Shown: one piece after another, positions 46,814 through 56,455 of the stretch | Layout of the letters: the number at the start of each line of letters is the position of its first letter | Position numbering within the stretch: the first letter of the stretch is position 1 | Source: Pseudomonas rhodesiae | GTDB lineage: Bacteria; Pseudomonadota; Gammaproteobacteria; Pseudomonadales; Pseudomonadaceae | Direction: 5' to 3' | NCBI RefSeq assembly: GCF_007858255.1 | Contig: NZ_VFEU01000021.1 | Location: 22,284 to 86,283 of the forward strand | DNA length: 64,000 nucleotides | The notes under the pieces: model-generated | What the model saw: only the letters and a program-made list of their open reading frames with translations | What the model was told of the DNA's origin: nothing | Databases searched by the model: none | Position numbers and translations under genes: made by a program

Positions 46814-48139
46814 ATGGCACTGACACGCGAACAGCAAATTGCAGCCCTTGAAAAAGACTGGGCTGAGAACCCACGCTGGAAAGGCGTAACCCGCGCTTAC
46901 TCCGCTGCTGACGTCGTCCGCCTGCGCGGCTCGGTTCAACCTGAGCACACCTTTGCAAAACTCGGCGCCGAGAAGCTGTGGAACCTGGTCACTCAAGGTG
47001 CCAAGCCATCCTTCCGTCCCGACAAAGATTTCGTTAACTGCATGGGCGCCCTCACTGGCGGCCAGGCAGTCCAGCAGGTAAAAGCCGGTATCCAGGCGAT
47101 CTACCTGTCCGGCTGGCAAGTGGCGGCGGACAACAACTCCGCTGAATCCATGTACCCCGACCAATCGCTGTACCCGGTGGACTCCGTACCGACCGTGGTC
47201 AAGCGCATCAACAACTCGTTCCGTCGCGCCGACCAGATCCAGTGGAAAGCCGGCAAGAACCCAGGCGACGAAGGCTACATCGACTACTTCGCGCCGATCG
47301 TGGCTGACGCCGAAGCCGGTTTCGGCGGCGTACTGAACGCCTACGAGCTGATGAAGAGCATGATCGAGGCAGGCGCTGCCGGCGTGCACTTCGAAGACCA
47401 ACTGGCGTCCGTGAAGAAATGCGGCCACATGGGTGGCAAGGTGCTTGTACCGACCCAGGAAGCGGTACAGAAACTGACCGCGGCGCGTCTGGCTGCTGAC
47501 GTTGCCGGCACGCCGACCATCATCCTGGCCCGCACCGACGCCAACGCTGCCGACCTGCTGACTTCGGACTGCGACCCGTACGACCAGCCGTTCGTCACGG
47601 GCGAGCGTACCCAGGAAGGCTTCTACAAAGTGCGCGCAGGTCTGGATCAAGCCATCGCCCGCGGCTTGGCCTATGCCCCGTACGCCGACCTGATCTGGTG
47701 CGAAACCGCCAAGCCGGATCTGGCCGAAGCCCGTCGCTTCGCCGAAGCAATCAAGAAGGAATACCCGGACCAACTGCTGTCCTACAACTGCTCGCCTTCT
47801 TTCAACTGGAAGAAGAACCTGGACGACGCGACCATCGCCAAATTCCAGCGCGAACTGTCCGCCATGGGCTACAAGCACCAGTTCATCACCCTGGCCGGCA
47901 TCCACAACATGTGGCACAGCATGTTCAACCTGGCGCACGACTACGCCCGCAACGACATGACCGCTTACGTCAAGCTGCAGGAGCAGGAGTTCGCTGACGC
48001 CGCCAAGGGCTACACCTTCGTGGCCCACCAGCAGGAAGTGGGCACCGGCTACTTCGACGACATGACCACCGTGATCCAGGGCGGCACCTCGTCCGTGACC
48101 GCGCTGACCGGTTCGACCGAAGAAGAGCAGTTTCACTGA
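46814..48139 (+). CDS. aceA: Isocitrate lyase AceA
   Basis: AceA splits isocitrate into glyoxylate and succinate, the first glyoxylate-shunt step needed for growth on acetate and fatty acids. It has 441 residues. The catalytic loop KKCGHMGGK near residue 202 is intact, as is the FNWKKNLDD stretch. The ribosome site CGAGG lies 10 bases before the start. It competes with Icd and Idh for isocitrate. A strong terminator follows; malate synthase is not in the window. Confidence 0.97.
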   Translation: MALTREQQIAALEKDWAENPRWKGVTRAYSAADVVRLRGSVQPEHTFAKLGAEKLWNLVTQGAKPSFRPDKDFVNCMGALTGGQAVQQVKAGIQAIYLSGWQVAADNNSAESMYPDQSLYPVDSVPTVVKRINNSFRRADQIQWKAGKNPGDEGYIDYFAPIVADAEAGFGGVLNAYELMKSMIEAGAAGVHFEDQLASVKKCGHMGGKVLVPTQEAVQKLTAARLAADVAGTPTIILARTDANAADLLTSDCDPYDQPFVTGERTQEGFYKVRAGLDQAIARGLAYAPYADLIWCETAKPDLAEARRFAEAIKKEYPDQLLSYNCSPSFNWKKNLDDATIAKFQRELSAMGYKHQFITLAGIHNMWHSMFNLAHDYARNDMTAYVKLQEQEFADAAKGYTFVAHQQEVGTGYFDDMTTVIQGGTSSVTALTGSTEEEQFH

Positions 48140-48202
48140 TCGATGTGAGTACACGGCCACGGCGGACTTCTTAAAAAGCTAACCGCAGTGCCGCACGATC
48201 TG

Positions 48203-48231
48203 ACGCCCCGACTGGTTCGGGGCGTTTTTTT
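48203..48231 (+). terminator. Intrinsic terminator after aceA
   Basis: ACGCCCCG pairs with CGGGGCGT around a 7-base loop, followed by seven T. Confidence 0.93.
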
Positions 48232-48265
48232 GCCCGCACACACCTCATCGATTCAATAAGGACCC

Positions 48266-48357
48266 AATGTGAGAGCGGGCTTGCCCCCGATAGAGGTGGA
48301 TCAGCAAGAAAGCTATAGCCTGACACTCAGCCATCGGGGGCAACCACCCTCCCACAT
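48266..48357. repeat. REPIN pair with diverged arms
   Basis: A forward REP-like copy at 48266-48295 (core GCGGGCTTGCCCCCGATAG) faces an inverted copy at 48331-48357 (CATCGGGGGCAACCACCCTC). Both differ from the consensus seen at 45368-45443. Confidence 0.85.
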
Positions 48358-48794
48358 GAGGAACCTTGCAACCTGAAGATTTTGTACAAAACCTTGATCC
48401 AGAGCGGTATTCGTTGCAGATAAATCGGTTAAAAGATCCGCTTCAACAACTAGCGGTAACCGAGCAAGTAACGGCAACTTCCCTCGCCACACCACGACCA
48501 CCCGCTTAAAACTCGCCCAAACAATATTCATTATCATTTAGAACATAGAAACTTCGTTACAACCTAAACAAAACACAATTGATCAAATGCCCGCTAATGC
48601 CCACGCCACAAGGGCTGCAGCCCCACAAAGGTGCACTATGTCCTTATTCCACCGAATAATTTCGCCATCGGAATTTTACTTGCCCGGTGTTTAGCCATAA
48701 AATCAACGCGATTGACTACGCTGCGACATATCGTCACTGCATCGTTACTTTTTTCGAGCTCAGAGACCTTTGCTCTCTGTTAAGGATTTCCAGC

Positions 48795-49208
48795 ATGACC
48801 GAAGCGACAGGACTCATGGCCCACAACTGGGGCTTTGCCATTTTCCTCCTCGGTGTTGTCGGCCTCTGCGCCTTCATGCTCGGCGTCTCCAGCCTCCTCG
48901 GGTCAAAAGCCTGGGGCCGCAGCAAAAACGAACCGTTCGAGTCCGGCATGCTACCTACAGGTGGCGCCCGCTTGCGGCTCTCAGCCAAATTCTATCTGGT
49001 CGCGATGCTGTTCGTGATCTTCGATATCGAAGCCCTCTTTCTCTTTGCCTGGTCTGTGTCCGTCCGCGAAAGCGGCTGGACCGGATTCGTCGAAGCTCTC
49101 GTTTTCATAGCAATTCTGTTGGCAGGTCTTGTCTACCTGTTCCGAGTGGGCGCCCTTGACTGGGCTCCGGAAGCTCGTCGCAAGCGGCAAGCGAAGCTGA
49201 AACAATGA
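48795..49208 (+). CDS. nuoA: NADH dehydrogenase subunit A (NuoA)
   Basis: NuoA is a three-helix membrane subunit of complex I, at the junction of the membrane and peripheral arms. It has 137 residues from the ATG at 48795, preceded by AAGGA. The loop KNEPFESGMLPTGGARLR between helices 1 and 2 is the conserved quinone-site loop. It is the first of the 13 genes nuoA-N, ten bases before nuoB. Confidence 0.95.
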   Translation: MTEATGLMAHNWGFAIFLLGVVGLCAFMLGVSSLLGSKAWGRSKNEPFESGMLPTGGARLRLSAKFYLVAMLFVIFDIEALFLFAWSVSVRESGWTGFVEALVFIAILLAGLVYLFRVGALDWAPEARRKRQAKLKQ

Positions 49209-49218
49209 GGCTTTGGCG

Positions 49219-49893
49219 ATGCAATACAATCTCACCAGGATCGACCCGGATGCTCCTAACGAGCAGTACCCCATCGGCGAACGGGAAACCGTCTCCGATC
49301 CGTTAGAAGATCAAGTCCACAAAAACATCTACATGGGCAAACTCGAAGACGTGCTGAGTGGCGCGGTCAACTGGGGGCGTAAGAACTCCCTGTGGCCGTA
49401 CAACTTCGGCCTTTCGTGCTGCTACGTGGAAATGACCACCGCCTTCACGGCGCCCCACGACATTGCACGCTTCGGCGCCGAAGTGATCCGGGCCTCGCCG
49501 CGCCAGGCGGATTTCATGGTTATCGCCGGTACCTGCTTTATCAAGATGGCGCCGATCATCCAGCGTCTCTACGAGCAAATGCTCGAGCCGAAGTGGGTTA
49601 TCTCCATGGGTTCGTGCGCCAACTCCGGTGGCATGTACGATATCTACTCCGTGGTCCAGGGGGTGGACAAGTTCCTGCCCGTGGACGTCTACGTGCCTGG
49701 CTGCCCGCCCCGTCCTGAAGCATTTCTGCAAGGCTTGATGCTGTTGCAGGAATCGATTGGCAAGGAGCGTCGCCCACTTTCCTGGGTTGTCGGAGATCAA
49801 GGCGTATACCGCGCCGAGATGCCGTCACAAAAGGAACAGCGCCGCGAACAGCGTATTCAGGTCACCAACCTGCGCAGCCCCGACGAAGTCTGA
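49219..49893 (+). CDS. nuoB: NADH dehydrogenase subunit B (NuoB)
   Basis: NuoB holds cluster N2, the last iron-sulfur cluster before quinone. It has 224 residues. The four ligands Cys67, Cys68, Cys133 and Cys162 are all present, including the adjacent pair SCCYVEM. The ATG at 49219 is used; a TTG two codons earlier is less likely. Confidence 0.96.
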   Translation: MQYNLTRIDPDAPNEQYPIGERETVSDPLEDQVHKNIYMGKLEDVLSGAVNWGRKNSLWPYNFGLSCCYVEMTTAFTAPHDIARFGAEVIRASPRQADFMVIAGTCFIKMAPIIQRLYEQMLEPKWVISMGSCANSGGMYDIYSVVQGVDKFLPVDVYVPGCPPRPEAFLQGLMLLQESIGKERRPLSWVVGDQGVYRAEMPSQKEQRREQRIQVTNLRSPDEV

Positions 49894-49965
49894 TCCAGCG
49901 CCGCTTCTTTCATAGAACGAAAACCTGGCTTCATTCTTTACGTTGACCGAAAGCGATAAAAAACC

Positions 49966-51750
49966 ATGACTACAGGCAGTGCTCTGTACATCCCGCCTTA
50001 TAAGGCAGACGACCAGGATGTGGTCGTCGAACTCAATAACCGTTTTGGCCCTGACGCCTTCACCGCCCAGGCCACGCGCACCGGTATGCCGGTGTTGTGG
50101 GTGGCGCGCGCCAAGCTCGTCGAAGTCCTGACCTTCCTGCGCCACCTGCCCAAGCCGTACGTCATGCTTTATGACCTGCATGGCGTGGACGAGCGTCTGC
50201 GCACCAAGCGCCAGGGGCTGCCGAGCGGCGCCGATTTCACCGTGTTCTATCACCTGATGTCGCTGGAACGTAACAGCGATGTGATGATCAAGGTCGCGCT
50301 GTCCGAGAGCGACCTGAGCATCCCGACCGTGACCGGCATCTGGCCGAATGCCAGCTGGTACGAGCGCGAAGTCTGGGACATGTTCGGCATCGACTTCCCG
50401 GGTCACCCGCACCTGTCGCGCATCATGATGCCGCCGACCTGGGAAGGTCACCCGTTGCGCAAGGACTTCCCGGCCCGCGCCACGGAATTCGACCCGTTCA
50501 GCCTCAACCTCGCCAAGCAGCAGCTTGAAGAAGAGGCCGCGCGCTTCCGCCCGGAAGACTGGGGCATGAAGCGTTCCGGCGCCAACGAGGACTACATGTT
50601 CCTCAACCTGGGCCCTAACCACCCTTCGGCCCACGGTGCCTTCCGCATCATCCTGCAGCTGGACGGCGAAGAAATCGTCGACTGCGTACCGGACATCGGC
50701 TACCACCACCGTGGCGCCGAGAAGATGGCCGAGCGTCAGTCCTGGCACAGCTTCATCCCGTACACCGACCGTATCGACTACCTCGGCGGCGTGATGAACA
50801 ACCTGCCGTACGTGCTCTCGGTCGAGAAGCTGGCCGGCATCAAGGTGCCAGACCGCGTCGACACCATCCGCATCATGATGGCCGAGTTCTTCCGCATCAC
50901 CAGCCACCTGCTGTTCCTGGGTACCTATATCCAGGACGTCGGCGCCATGACCCCGGTGTTCTTCACCTTCACCGACCGTCAGCGCGCCTACAAGGTCATC
51001 GAGGCCATCACCGGCTTCCGCCTGCACCCGGCCTGGTATCGCATTGGTGGTGTGGCCCACGACCTGCCGAACGGCTGGGAGCGCCTGGTCAAGGAGTTCG
51101 TCGAGTGGATGCCCAAGCGTCTGGACGAGTACCAGAAGGCCGCCCTGGACAACAGCATCCTCAAGGGTCGTACCATCGGCGTCGCCCAGTACAACACCAA
51201 GGAAGCCCTGGAATGGGGCGTCACCGGTGCTGGCCTGCGTTCCACCGGTTGCGATTTCGACCTGCGTAAAGCACGCCCGTATTCCGGCTATGAGAACTTC
51301 GAGTTCGAAGTACCGCTGGCGGCCAACGGCGATGCCTACGACCGTTGCATCGTACGCGTCGAAGAAATGCGCCAGAGCCTGAAGATCATCGAGCAGTGCA
51401 TGCGCAATATGCCGGCAGGTCCGTACAAGGCGGATCACCCGCTGACCACGCCTCCGCCGAAAGAGCGCACGCTGCAGCACATCGAAACCCTGATCACGCA
51501 CTTCCTGCAAGTTTCGTGGGGCCCGGTCATGCCGGCCAACGAATCCTTCCAGATGATTGAAGCGACCAAGGGTATCAACAGTTATTACCTGACGAGCGAT
51601 GGCGGCACCATGAGCTACCGCACCCGGATTCGCACCCCAAGCTTCGCCCACTTGCAGCAGATCCCTTCGGTGATCAAAGGCGAGATGGTCGCGGACTTGA
51701 TTGCGTACCTGGGTAGTATCGATTTCGTTATGGCCGACGTGGACCGCTAA
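49966..51750 (+). CDS. nuoC: Fused NADH dehydrogenase subunits C and D (NuoCD)
   Basis: This 594-residue protein joins the NuoC (30 kDa) domain, about residues 1-190 with the ERFVWDMFGIDFPGHP-type motif (EREVWDMFGIDFPGHP), and the NuoD (49 kDa) domain, which lines the quinone site (LGPNHPSAHGAFR, PDIGYHHRGAEKM). Fusion is normal in enterobacteria and pseudomonads. It follows nuoB after 72 bases and precedes nuoE by two. Confidence 0.96.
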   Translation: MTTGSALYIPPYKADDQDVVVELNNRFGPDAFTAQATRTGMPVLWVARAKLVEVLTFLRHLPKPYVMLYDLHGVDERLRTKRQGLPSGADFTVFYHLMSLERNSDVMIKVALSESDLSIPTVTGIWPNASWYEREVWDMFGIDFPGHPHLSRIMMPPTWEGHPLRKDFPARATEFDPFSLNLAKQQLEEEAARFRPEDWGMKRSGANEDYMFLNLGPNHPSAHGAFRIILQLDGEEIVDCVPDIGYHHRGAEKMAERQSWHSFIPYTDRIDYLGGVMNNLPYVLSVEKLAGIKVPDRVDTIRIMMAEFFRITSHLLFLGTYIQDVGAMTPVFFTFTDRQRAYKVIEAITGFRLHPAWYRIGGVAHDLPNGWERLVKEFVEWMPKRLDEYQKAALDNSILKGRTIGVAQYNTKEALEWGVTGAGLRSTGCDFDLRKARPYSGYENFEFEVPLAANGDAYDRCIVRVEEMRQSLKIIEQCMRNMPAGPYKADHPLTTPPPKERTLQHIETLITHFLQVSWGPVMPANESFQMIEATKGINSYYLTSDGGTMSYRTRIRTPSFAHLQQIPSVIKGEMVADLIAYLGSIDFVMADVDR

Positions 51751-51752
51751 GC

Positions 51753-52250
51753 ATGAACAGCACGCTTATCCAGACAGACCGTTTCACCTTGAGTGAAACC
51801 GAGCGCTCGGCCATCGAGCACGAGCTGCATCACTACGAAGACCCGCGCGCGGCGTCGATCGAAGCCTTGAAGATCGTCCAGAAGGAACGTGGCTGGGTAC
51901 CGGACGGTGCCCTCTACGCCATCGGCGAGATCCTCGGCATCCCCGCCAGCGACGTTGAAGGCGTGGCCACGTTCTACAGCCAGATCTTCCGTCAGCCGGT
52001 CGGGCGCCACATCATTCGCGTGTGCGACAGCATGGTCTGCTACATCGGCGGTCACGAATCCGTGGTCAGCGAAATCCAGAACAAGCTGGGCATCGGCCTC
52101 GGCCAGACCACCCCGGACGGCCGCTTCACGCTGCTGCCGGTGTGCTGCCTGGGCAACTGCGACAAGGCGCCGGCGTTGATGATCGACGACGACACATTCG
52201 GTGACGTGCAGCCCGCTGGCGTGACCCAATTGCTCGAGGGCTACCCATGA
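51753..52250 (+). CDS. nuoE: NADH dehydrogenase subunit E (NuoE)
   Basis: This 24 kDa thioredoxin-fold subunit of 165 residues carries the 2Fe-2S cluster N1a. The ligands are in VCDSMVC (two Cys) and CCLGNC (two Cys). Part of the NADH dehydrogenase module with NuoF and NuoG. Its stop overlaps the nuoF start. Confidence 0.96.
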   Translation: MNSTLIQTDRFTLSETERSAIEHELHHYEDPRAASIEALKIVQKERGWVPDGALYAIGEILGIPASDVEGVATFYSQIFRQPVGRHIIRVCDSMVCYIGGHESVVSEIQNKLGIGLGQTTPDGRFTLLPVCCLGNCDKAPALMIDDDTFGDVQPAGVTQLLEGYP

Positions 52251-53605
52251 CCCTGACTTCTTTCGGCCCGGCCAACCGCATCCAGCGGTCGCCCGAAACT
52301 CATCCATTGACCTGGCGCCTGCGCGACGATGCCGAACCGGTATGGTTTGACGAGTACCAGGCCAAGAACGGTTACGCCGCAGCGCGCAAGGCCTTCGCCG
52401 ACATGGCCCAGGACGATATCGTCCAGACCGTGAAAGACGCCGGCCTCAAAGGCCGCGGCGGTGCAGGCTTCCCCACGGGCGTCAAATGGGGCCTGATGCC
52501 CAAGGACGAATCCATCAACATCCGCTACCTCTTGTGCAACGCGGATGAAATGGAGCCCAACACCTGGAAAGACCGCATGCTGATGGAGCAACTGCCCCAT
52601 CTGCTGATCGAAGGCATGCTGATCAGTGCCCGCGCACTGAAGACCTACCGTGGCTACATCTTCCTGCGCGGCGAATACACCACCGCCGCCAAGCACCTCA
52701 ACCGTGCCGTCGAAGAAGCCAAGGCTGCCGGCCTGCTGGGCAAGAATATCCTCGGTTCGGGTTTTGACTTCGAACTGTTCGTGCACACCGGCGCCGGGCG
52801 TTATATCTGCGGTGAAGAAACCGCGTTGATCAACTCCCTCGAAGGCCGTCGCGCCAACCCGCGCTCCAAGCCGCCCTTCCCTGCCGCCGTGGGCGTTTGG
52901 GGCAAGCCGACCTGCGTGAACAACGTCGAGACCCTGTGCAACGTGCCGGCGATCATCGCCGACGGCGTGGACTGGTACAAATCCCTGGCCCGCGAAGGCA
53001 GCGAAGACATGGGCACCAAGCTCATGGGCTTCTCCGGCAAGGTCAAGAATCCTGGCCTGTGGGAGCTGCCCTTCGGCGTGACTGCCCGCGAGCTGTTCGA
53101 GGACTACGCCGGCGGCATGCGCGACGGCTACACCTTGAAAGCCTGGCAGCCAGGTGGCGCCGGTACCGGTTTCCTGCTGCCCGAGCACCTCGACGCCCAA
53201 ATGTACGCCGGCGGCATCGGCAAGGTGGGCACCCGCATGGGTACGGGCCTGGCGATGGCGGTGGACAACACCGTCAACATGGTCTCGTTGCTGCGCAACA
53301 TGGAGCAGTTCTTCGCCCGTGAATCCTGCGGCTTCTGCACCCCATGCCGCGATGGCCTGCCGTGGAGCGTCAAGCTGCTGATGGCCCTGGAAAAAGGCGA
53401 AGGCCGCGAGGGTGATATCGAGACCCTGCTGGGTCTGGTCGGTTTCCTCGGCCCAGGCAAGACCTTCTGTGCTCACGCACCGGGCGCCGTGGAGCCGTTG
53501 GGCAGCGCAATCAAATACTTCCGCTCTGAATTCGAGGCCGGCATCGCGCCAACCCGCGCAGGCGATCTAAATCAGGTGGTATCACCGACCATGGTCGGTG
53601 CGTAA
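52247..53605 (+). CDS. nuoF: NADH dehydrogenase subunit F (NuoF)
   Basis: NuoF binds NADH, FMN and the 4Fe-4S cluster N3. It has 452 residues. The motif GRGGAGFPTG near residue 65 is the flavin/NADH site, and ESCGFCTPC with a later Cys binds the cluster. It starts inside the nuoE stop. An unusual 135-bp gap with a hairpin follows before nuoG. Confidence 0.96.
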   Translation: MTLTSFGPANRIQRSPETHPLTWRLRDDAEPVWFDEYQAKNGYAAARKAFADMAQDDIVQTVKDAGLKGRGGAGFPTGVKWGLMPKDESINIRYLLCNADEMEPNTWKDRMLMEQLPHLLIEGMLISARALKTYRGYIFLRGEYTTAAKHLNRAVEEAKAAGLLGKNILGSGFDFELFVHTGAGRYICGEETALINSLEGRRANPRSKPPFPAAVGVWGKPTCVNNVETLCNVPAIIADGVDWYKSLAREGSEDMGTKLMGFSGKVKNPGLWELPFGVTARELFEDYAGGMRDGYTLKAWQPGGAGTGFLLPEHLDAQMYAGGIGKVGTRMGTGLAMAVDNTVNMVSLLRNMEQFFARESCGFCTPCRDGLPWSVKLLMALEKGEGREGDIETLLGLVGFLGPGKTFCAHAPGAVEPLGSAIKYFRSEFEAGIAPTRAGDLNQVVSPTMVGA

Positions 53606-53614
53606 CGCTTAAAC

Positions 53615-53640
53615 AGGCGAAGGGTCCGTGCCCTTCGCCT
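53615..53640 (+). terminator. Strong hairpin inside the nuo operon (attenuator-like)
   Basis: AGGCGAAGGG pairs perfectly with CCCTTCGCCT around a 6-base loop, nine bases after the nuoF stop. Only TTGTC follows, so the T-run is poor. It may act as a partial terminator, an mRNA 3' stabiliser or a processing site. Confidence 0.55.
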
Positions 53641-53740
53641 TGTCATGTGCTGACGCCTTTAAGGCTGTGTAGATGCACATGAATAACAAGATTCCATTAG
53701 CCACGCCCGCTGACAACGGGCCAACGAAGAACTTTGAACC

Positions 53741-56455
53741 ATGGCCACTATCCACGTAGACGGCAAAGCGCTCGAAGTCGATGGGGCGGACAACCTGTTA
53801 CAGGCGTGTCTGTCACTAGGCCTCGACATCCCTTATTTCTGCTGGCACCCCGCGCTTGGTAGCGTCGGTGCCTGTCGCCAGTGTGCGGTCAAGCAATACA
53901 CCGACGAGAACGACACCCGTGGTCGTATCGTCATGTCCTGCATGACCCCAGCCACCGACAACACCTGGATCTCCATCGACGATGAAGAATCCAAGGCGTT
54001 CCGCGCCAGTGTCGTCGAGTGGCTGATGACCAACCACCCTCACGACTGCCCGGTCTGTGAGGAAGGCGGTCACTGCCACCTGCAGGACATGACGGTGATG
54101 ACCGGCCACAACGAGCGCCGCTATCGCTTCACCAAGCGTACCCACCAGAACCAGGACCTCGGCCCGTTCATATCCCACGAGATGAACCGCTGCATCGCCT
54201 GCTACCGCTGCGTGCGCTTCTATAAAGACTACGCCGGCGGCACCGACCTTGGCGTATTCGGCGCCCACGACAACGTGTACTTCGGTCGCGTCGAAGACGG
54301 CGTGCTGGAAAGCGAGTTCTCCGGCAACCTCACCGAGGTCTGCCCGACCGGTGTGTTCACCGACAAGACTCACTCCGAGCGTTACAACCGTAAGTGGGAC
54401 ATGCAATTCGCCCCGAGCATCTGCCATGGCTGCTCCAGCGGTTGCAACATCTCCCCGGGCGAACGCTACGGCGAGCTGCGTCGCATCGAAAACCGCTTCA
54501 ACGGTTCGGTCAACCAGTACTTCCTGTGCGACCGTGGCCGTTTCGGCTATGGCTATGTCAACCGCGAAGACCGCCCACGCCAGCCAATGTTGACCGGCGG
54601 CGCGACGCTGAGCACCGACGAAGCCTTGGATAAAGCCGCCGACCTGCTGCGCGGCCGCACGATCGTCGGCATCGGCTCGCCACGCGCCAGCCTCGAAAGC
54701 AACTATGCGTTGCGCGAACTGGTCGGCGCCGAGCACTTCTACAGCGGTATCGAAGCCGGTGAGTTGGAGCGTATCCGCCTGGTCCTGCAGGTGCTGAACG
54801 ACAGCCCGCTGCCGGTGCCGAACATGCGCGACATCGAAGACCACGACGCGATCTTCGTGCTCGGCGAAGACCTGACCCAGACCGCCGCGCGTATCGCGTT
54901 GTCGCTGCGTCAGTCGGTCAAAGGCAAGGCTGAAGAGATGGCCGACGCCATGCGCGTACAGCCTTGGCTCGACGCCGCCGTGAAAAACATCGGCCAGCAC
55001 GCGCTGAACCCACTGTTCATCGCTAGCCTGGCGGAAACCAAGCTCGACGATATCGCCGAAGAATGCGTGCACGCTGCCCCCGACGACCTGGCCCGCCTCG
55101 GTTTCGCCGTGGCTCATGCCCTGGACGCGAGCGCCCCTGCCGTCGACGGCCTGGACGCCGAAGCCGTCGAATTGGCCCAACGCATCGCCGACGCGCTGCT
55201 GGCCGCCAAACGTCCGCTGATCATCGCCGGCACCTCGCTGGGTTCCAAGGCACTGATCGAGGCCGCCGCCAACATCGCCAAGGCCTTGAAGCTGCGCGAC
55301 AAGAACGGCTCCATCAGCCTGGTGGTACCGGAAGCCAACAGCCTCGGCCTGGCCATGCTTGGTGGCGAATCCGTGGATGCCGCGCTACAAGCGGTGATCG
55401 ACGGCAACGCCGACGCCATCGTGGTGCTGGAAAACGATCTGTATACCCGCACCGACGCGGCCAAGGTGGACGCCGCCTTGAACGCCGCCAAGGTGCTGAT
55501 CGTCGCCGACCACCAGAAGACCGCCACCAGCGACCGTGCCGACCTGGTACTGCCAGCCGCCACCTTCGCCGAAGGCGACGGCACCCTGGTCAGTCAGGAA
55601 GGCCGTGCGCAGCGCTTCTTCCAGGTGTTCGATCCGAAGTACATGGACGCCAGCATCCTGGTTCATGAAGGCTGGCGCTGGCTGCATGCCCTGCGCTCCA
55701 CCCTGCTGAACCGGCCGATCGACTGGACCCAGCTCGACCACGTCACCGCCGCCACTGCCGCGAGCGCGCCGCAACTGGCACGTATCGTCGACGCCGCGCC
55801 GTCCGCAGCATTCCGCATCAAGGGTCTGAAACTGGCCCGTGAGCCGCTGCGTTATTCCGGTCGTACCGCCATGCGCGCCGATATCAGCGTGCATGAACCG
55901 CGTACGCCGCAAGATAACGACACCGCGTTCGCCTTCTCCATGGAAGGTTATTCGGGTTCGGCCGAACCGCGTCAGCAAGTGCCGTTCGCCTGGTCGCCAG
56001 GTTGGAACTCGCCACAAGCGTGGAACAAGTTCCAGGACGAAGTCGGTGGCCACATCCGCGCCGGCGACCCAGGCACTCGCCTGATCGAAACCCAGGGCGA
56101 TTCGCTGAACTGGTTCGCGGCGGTCCCGCGTCCTTTCAACCCGGCCCCGGGCACCTGGCAGGTCGTGCCGTTCTTCCACCTGTTCGGCAGCGAGGAGAAC
56201 TCTTCCAAGGCCGCACCGGTTCAGGAGCGCATCCCCGCCGCCTACGTGTCCATGGCCAAGTCCGAAGCCGACCGCCTGGGTGTCAACGACGGTGCCCTGC
56301 TGAGCTTGAACGTTGCCGGCCAGACCCTGCGTCTGCCGCTGCGTATCAACGAAGAGCTGAGTGCCGGCCTGGTTGCACTGCCTAAAGGCCTCGCCGGCAT
56401 CCCGCCGGCGATCTTCGGCAAAACCGTTGACGGTCTGCAGGAGGCAGCGCAATGA
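53741..56455 (+). CDS. nuoG: NADH dehydrogenase subunit G (NuoG)
   Basis: NuoG is the largest subunit, with 904 residues and several iron-sulfur clusters. The N-terminal 2Fe-2S part has PYFCWHPALGSVGACRQC; His-liganded cluster N5 has HDCPVCEEGGHC; a ferredoxin-like pair follows (CIACYRCVRF, VCPTGVF); and the extra cluster N7 ligands HGCSSGCN are present. The rest is a molybdopterin-oxidoreductase-like fold without cofactor function. Overlaps nuoH by 4 bp. Confidence 0.96.
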   Translation: MATIHVDGKALEVDGADNLLQACLSLGLDIPYFCWHPALGSVGACRQCAVKQYTDENDTRGRIVMSCMTPATDNTWISIDDEESKAFRASVVEWLMTNHPHDCPVCEEGGHCHLQDMTVMTGHNERRYRFTKRTHQNQDLGPFISHEMNRCIACYRCVRFYKDYAGGTDLGVFGAHDNVYFGRVEDGVLESEFSGNLTEVCPTGVFTDKTHSERYNRKWDMQFAPSICHGCSSGCNISPGERYGELRRIENRFNGSVNQYFLCDRGRFGYGYVNREDRPRQPMLTGGATLSTDEALDKAADLLRGRTIVGIGSPRASLESNYALRELVGAEHFYSGIEAGELERIRLVLQVLNDSPLPVPNMRDIEDHDAIFVLGEDLTQTAARIALSLRQSVKGKAEEMADAMRVQPWLDAAVKNIGQHALNPLFIASLAETKLDDIAEECVHAAPDDLARLGFAVAHALDASAPAVDGLDAEAVELAQRIADALLAAKRPLIIAGTSLGSKALIEAAANIAKALKLRDKNGSISLVVPEANSLGLAMLGGESVDAALQAVIDGNADAIVVLENDLYTRTDAAKVDAALNAAKVLIVADHQKTATSDRADLVLPAATFAEGDGTLVSQEGRAQRFFQVFDPKYMDASILVHEGWRWLHALRSTLLNRPIDWTQLDHVTAATAASAPQLARIVDAAPSAAFRIKGLKLAREPLRYSGRTAMRADISVHEPRTPQDNDTAFAFSMEGYSGSAEPRQQVPFAWSPGWNSPQAWNKFQDEVGGHIRAGDPGTRLIETQGDSLNWFAAVPRPFNPAPGTWQVVPFFHLFGSEENSSKAAPVQERIPAAYVSMAKSEADRLGVNDGALLSLNVAGQTLRLPLRINEELSAGLVALPKGLAGIPPAIFGKTVDGLQEAAQ

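Larger units (their letters stand above)
48140..48794. other. 655-bp gap between aceA and nuoA
   Basis: The gap holds the aceA terminator, a REPIN pair, and then about 300 bases of more AT-rich sequence upstream of nuoA that must contain the operon promoter. I see no convincing -35/-10 pair or Anr box there, and no supportable gene; an open frame that extends nuoA to 48687 lacks a ribosome site. Confidence 0.6.

Noticed and set aside
48687..48794. N-terminal extension of NuoA
   Set aside because: NuoA family length and the AAGGA site support the start at 48795; the extra 36 codons show no membrane or family pattern.
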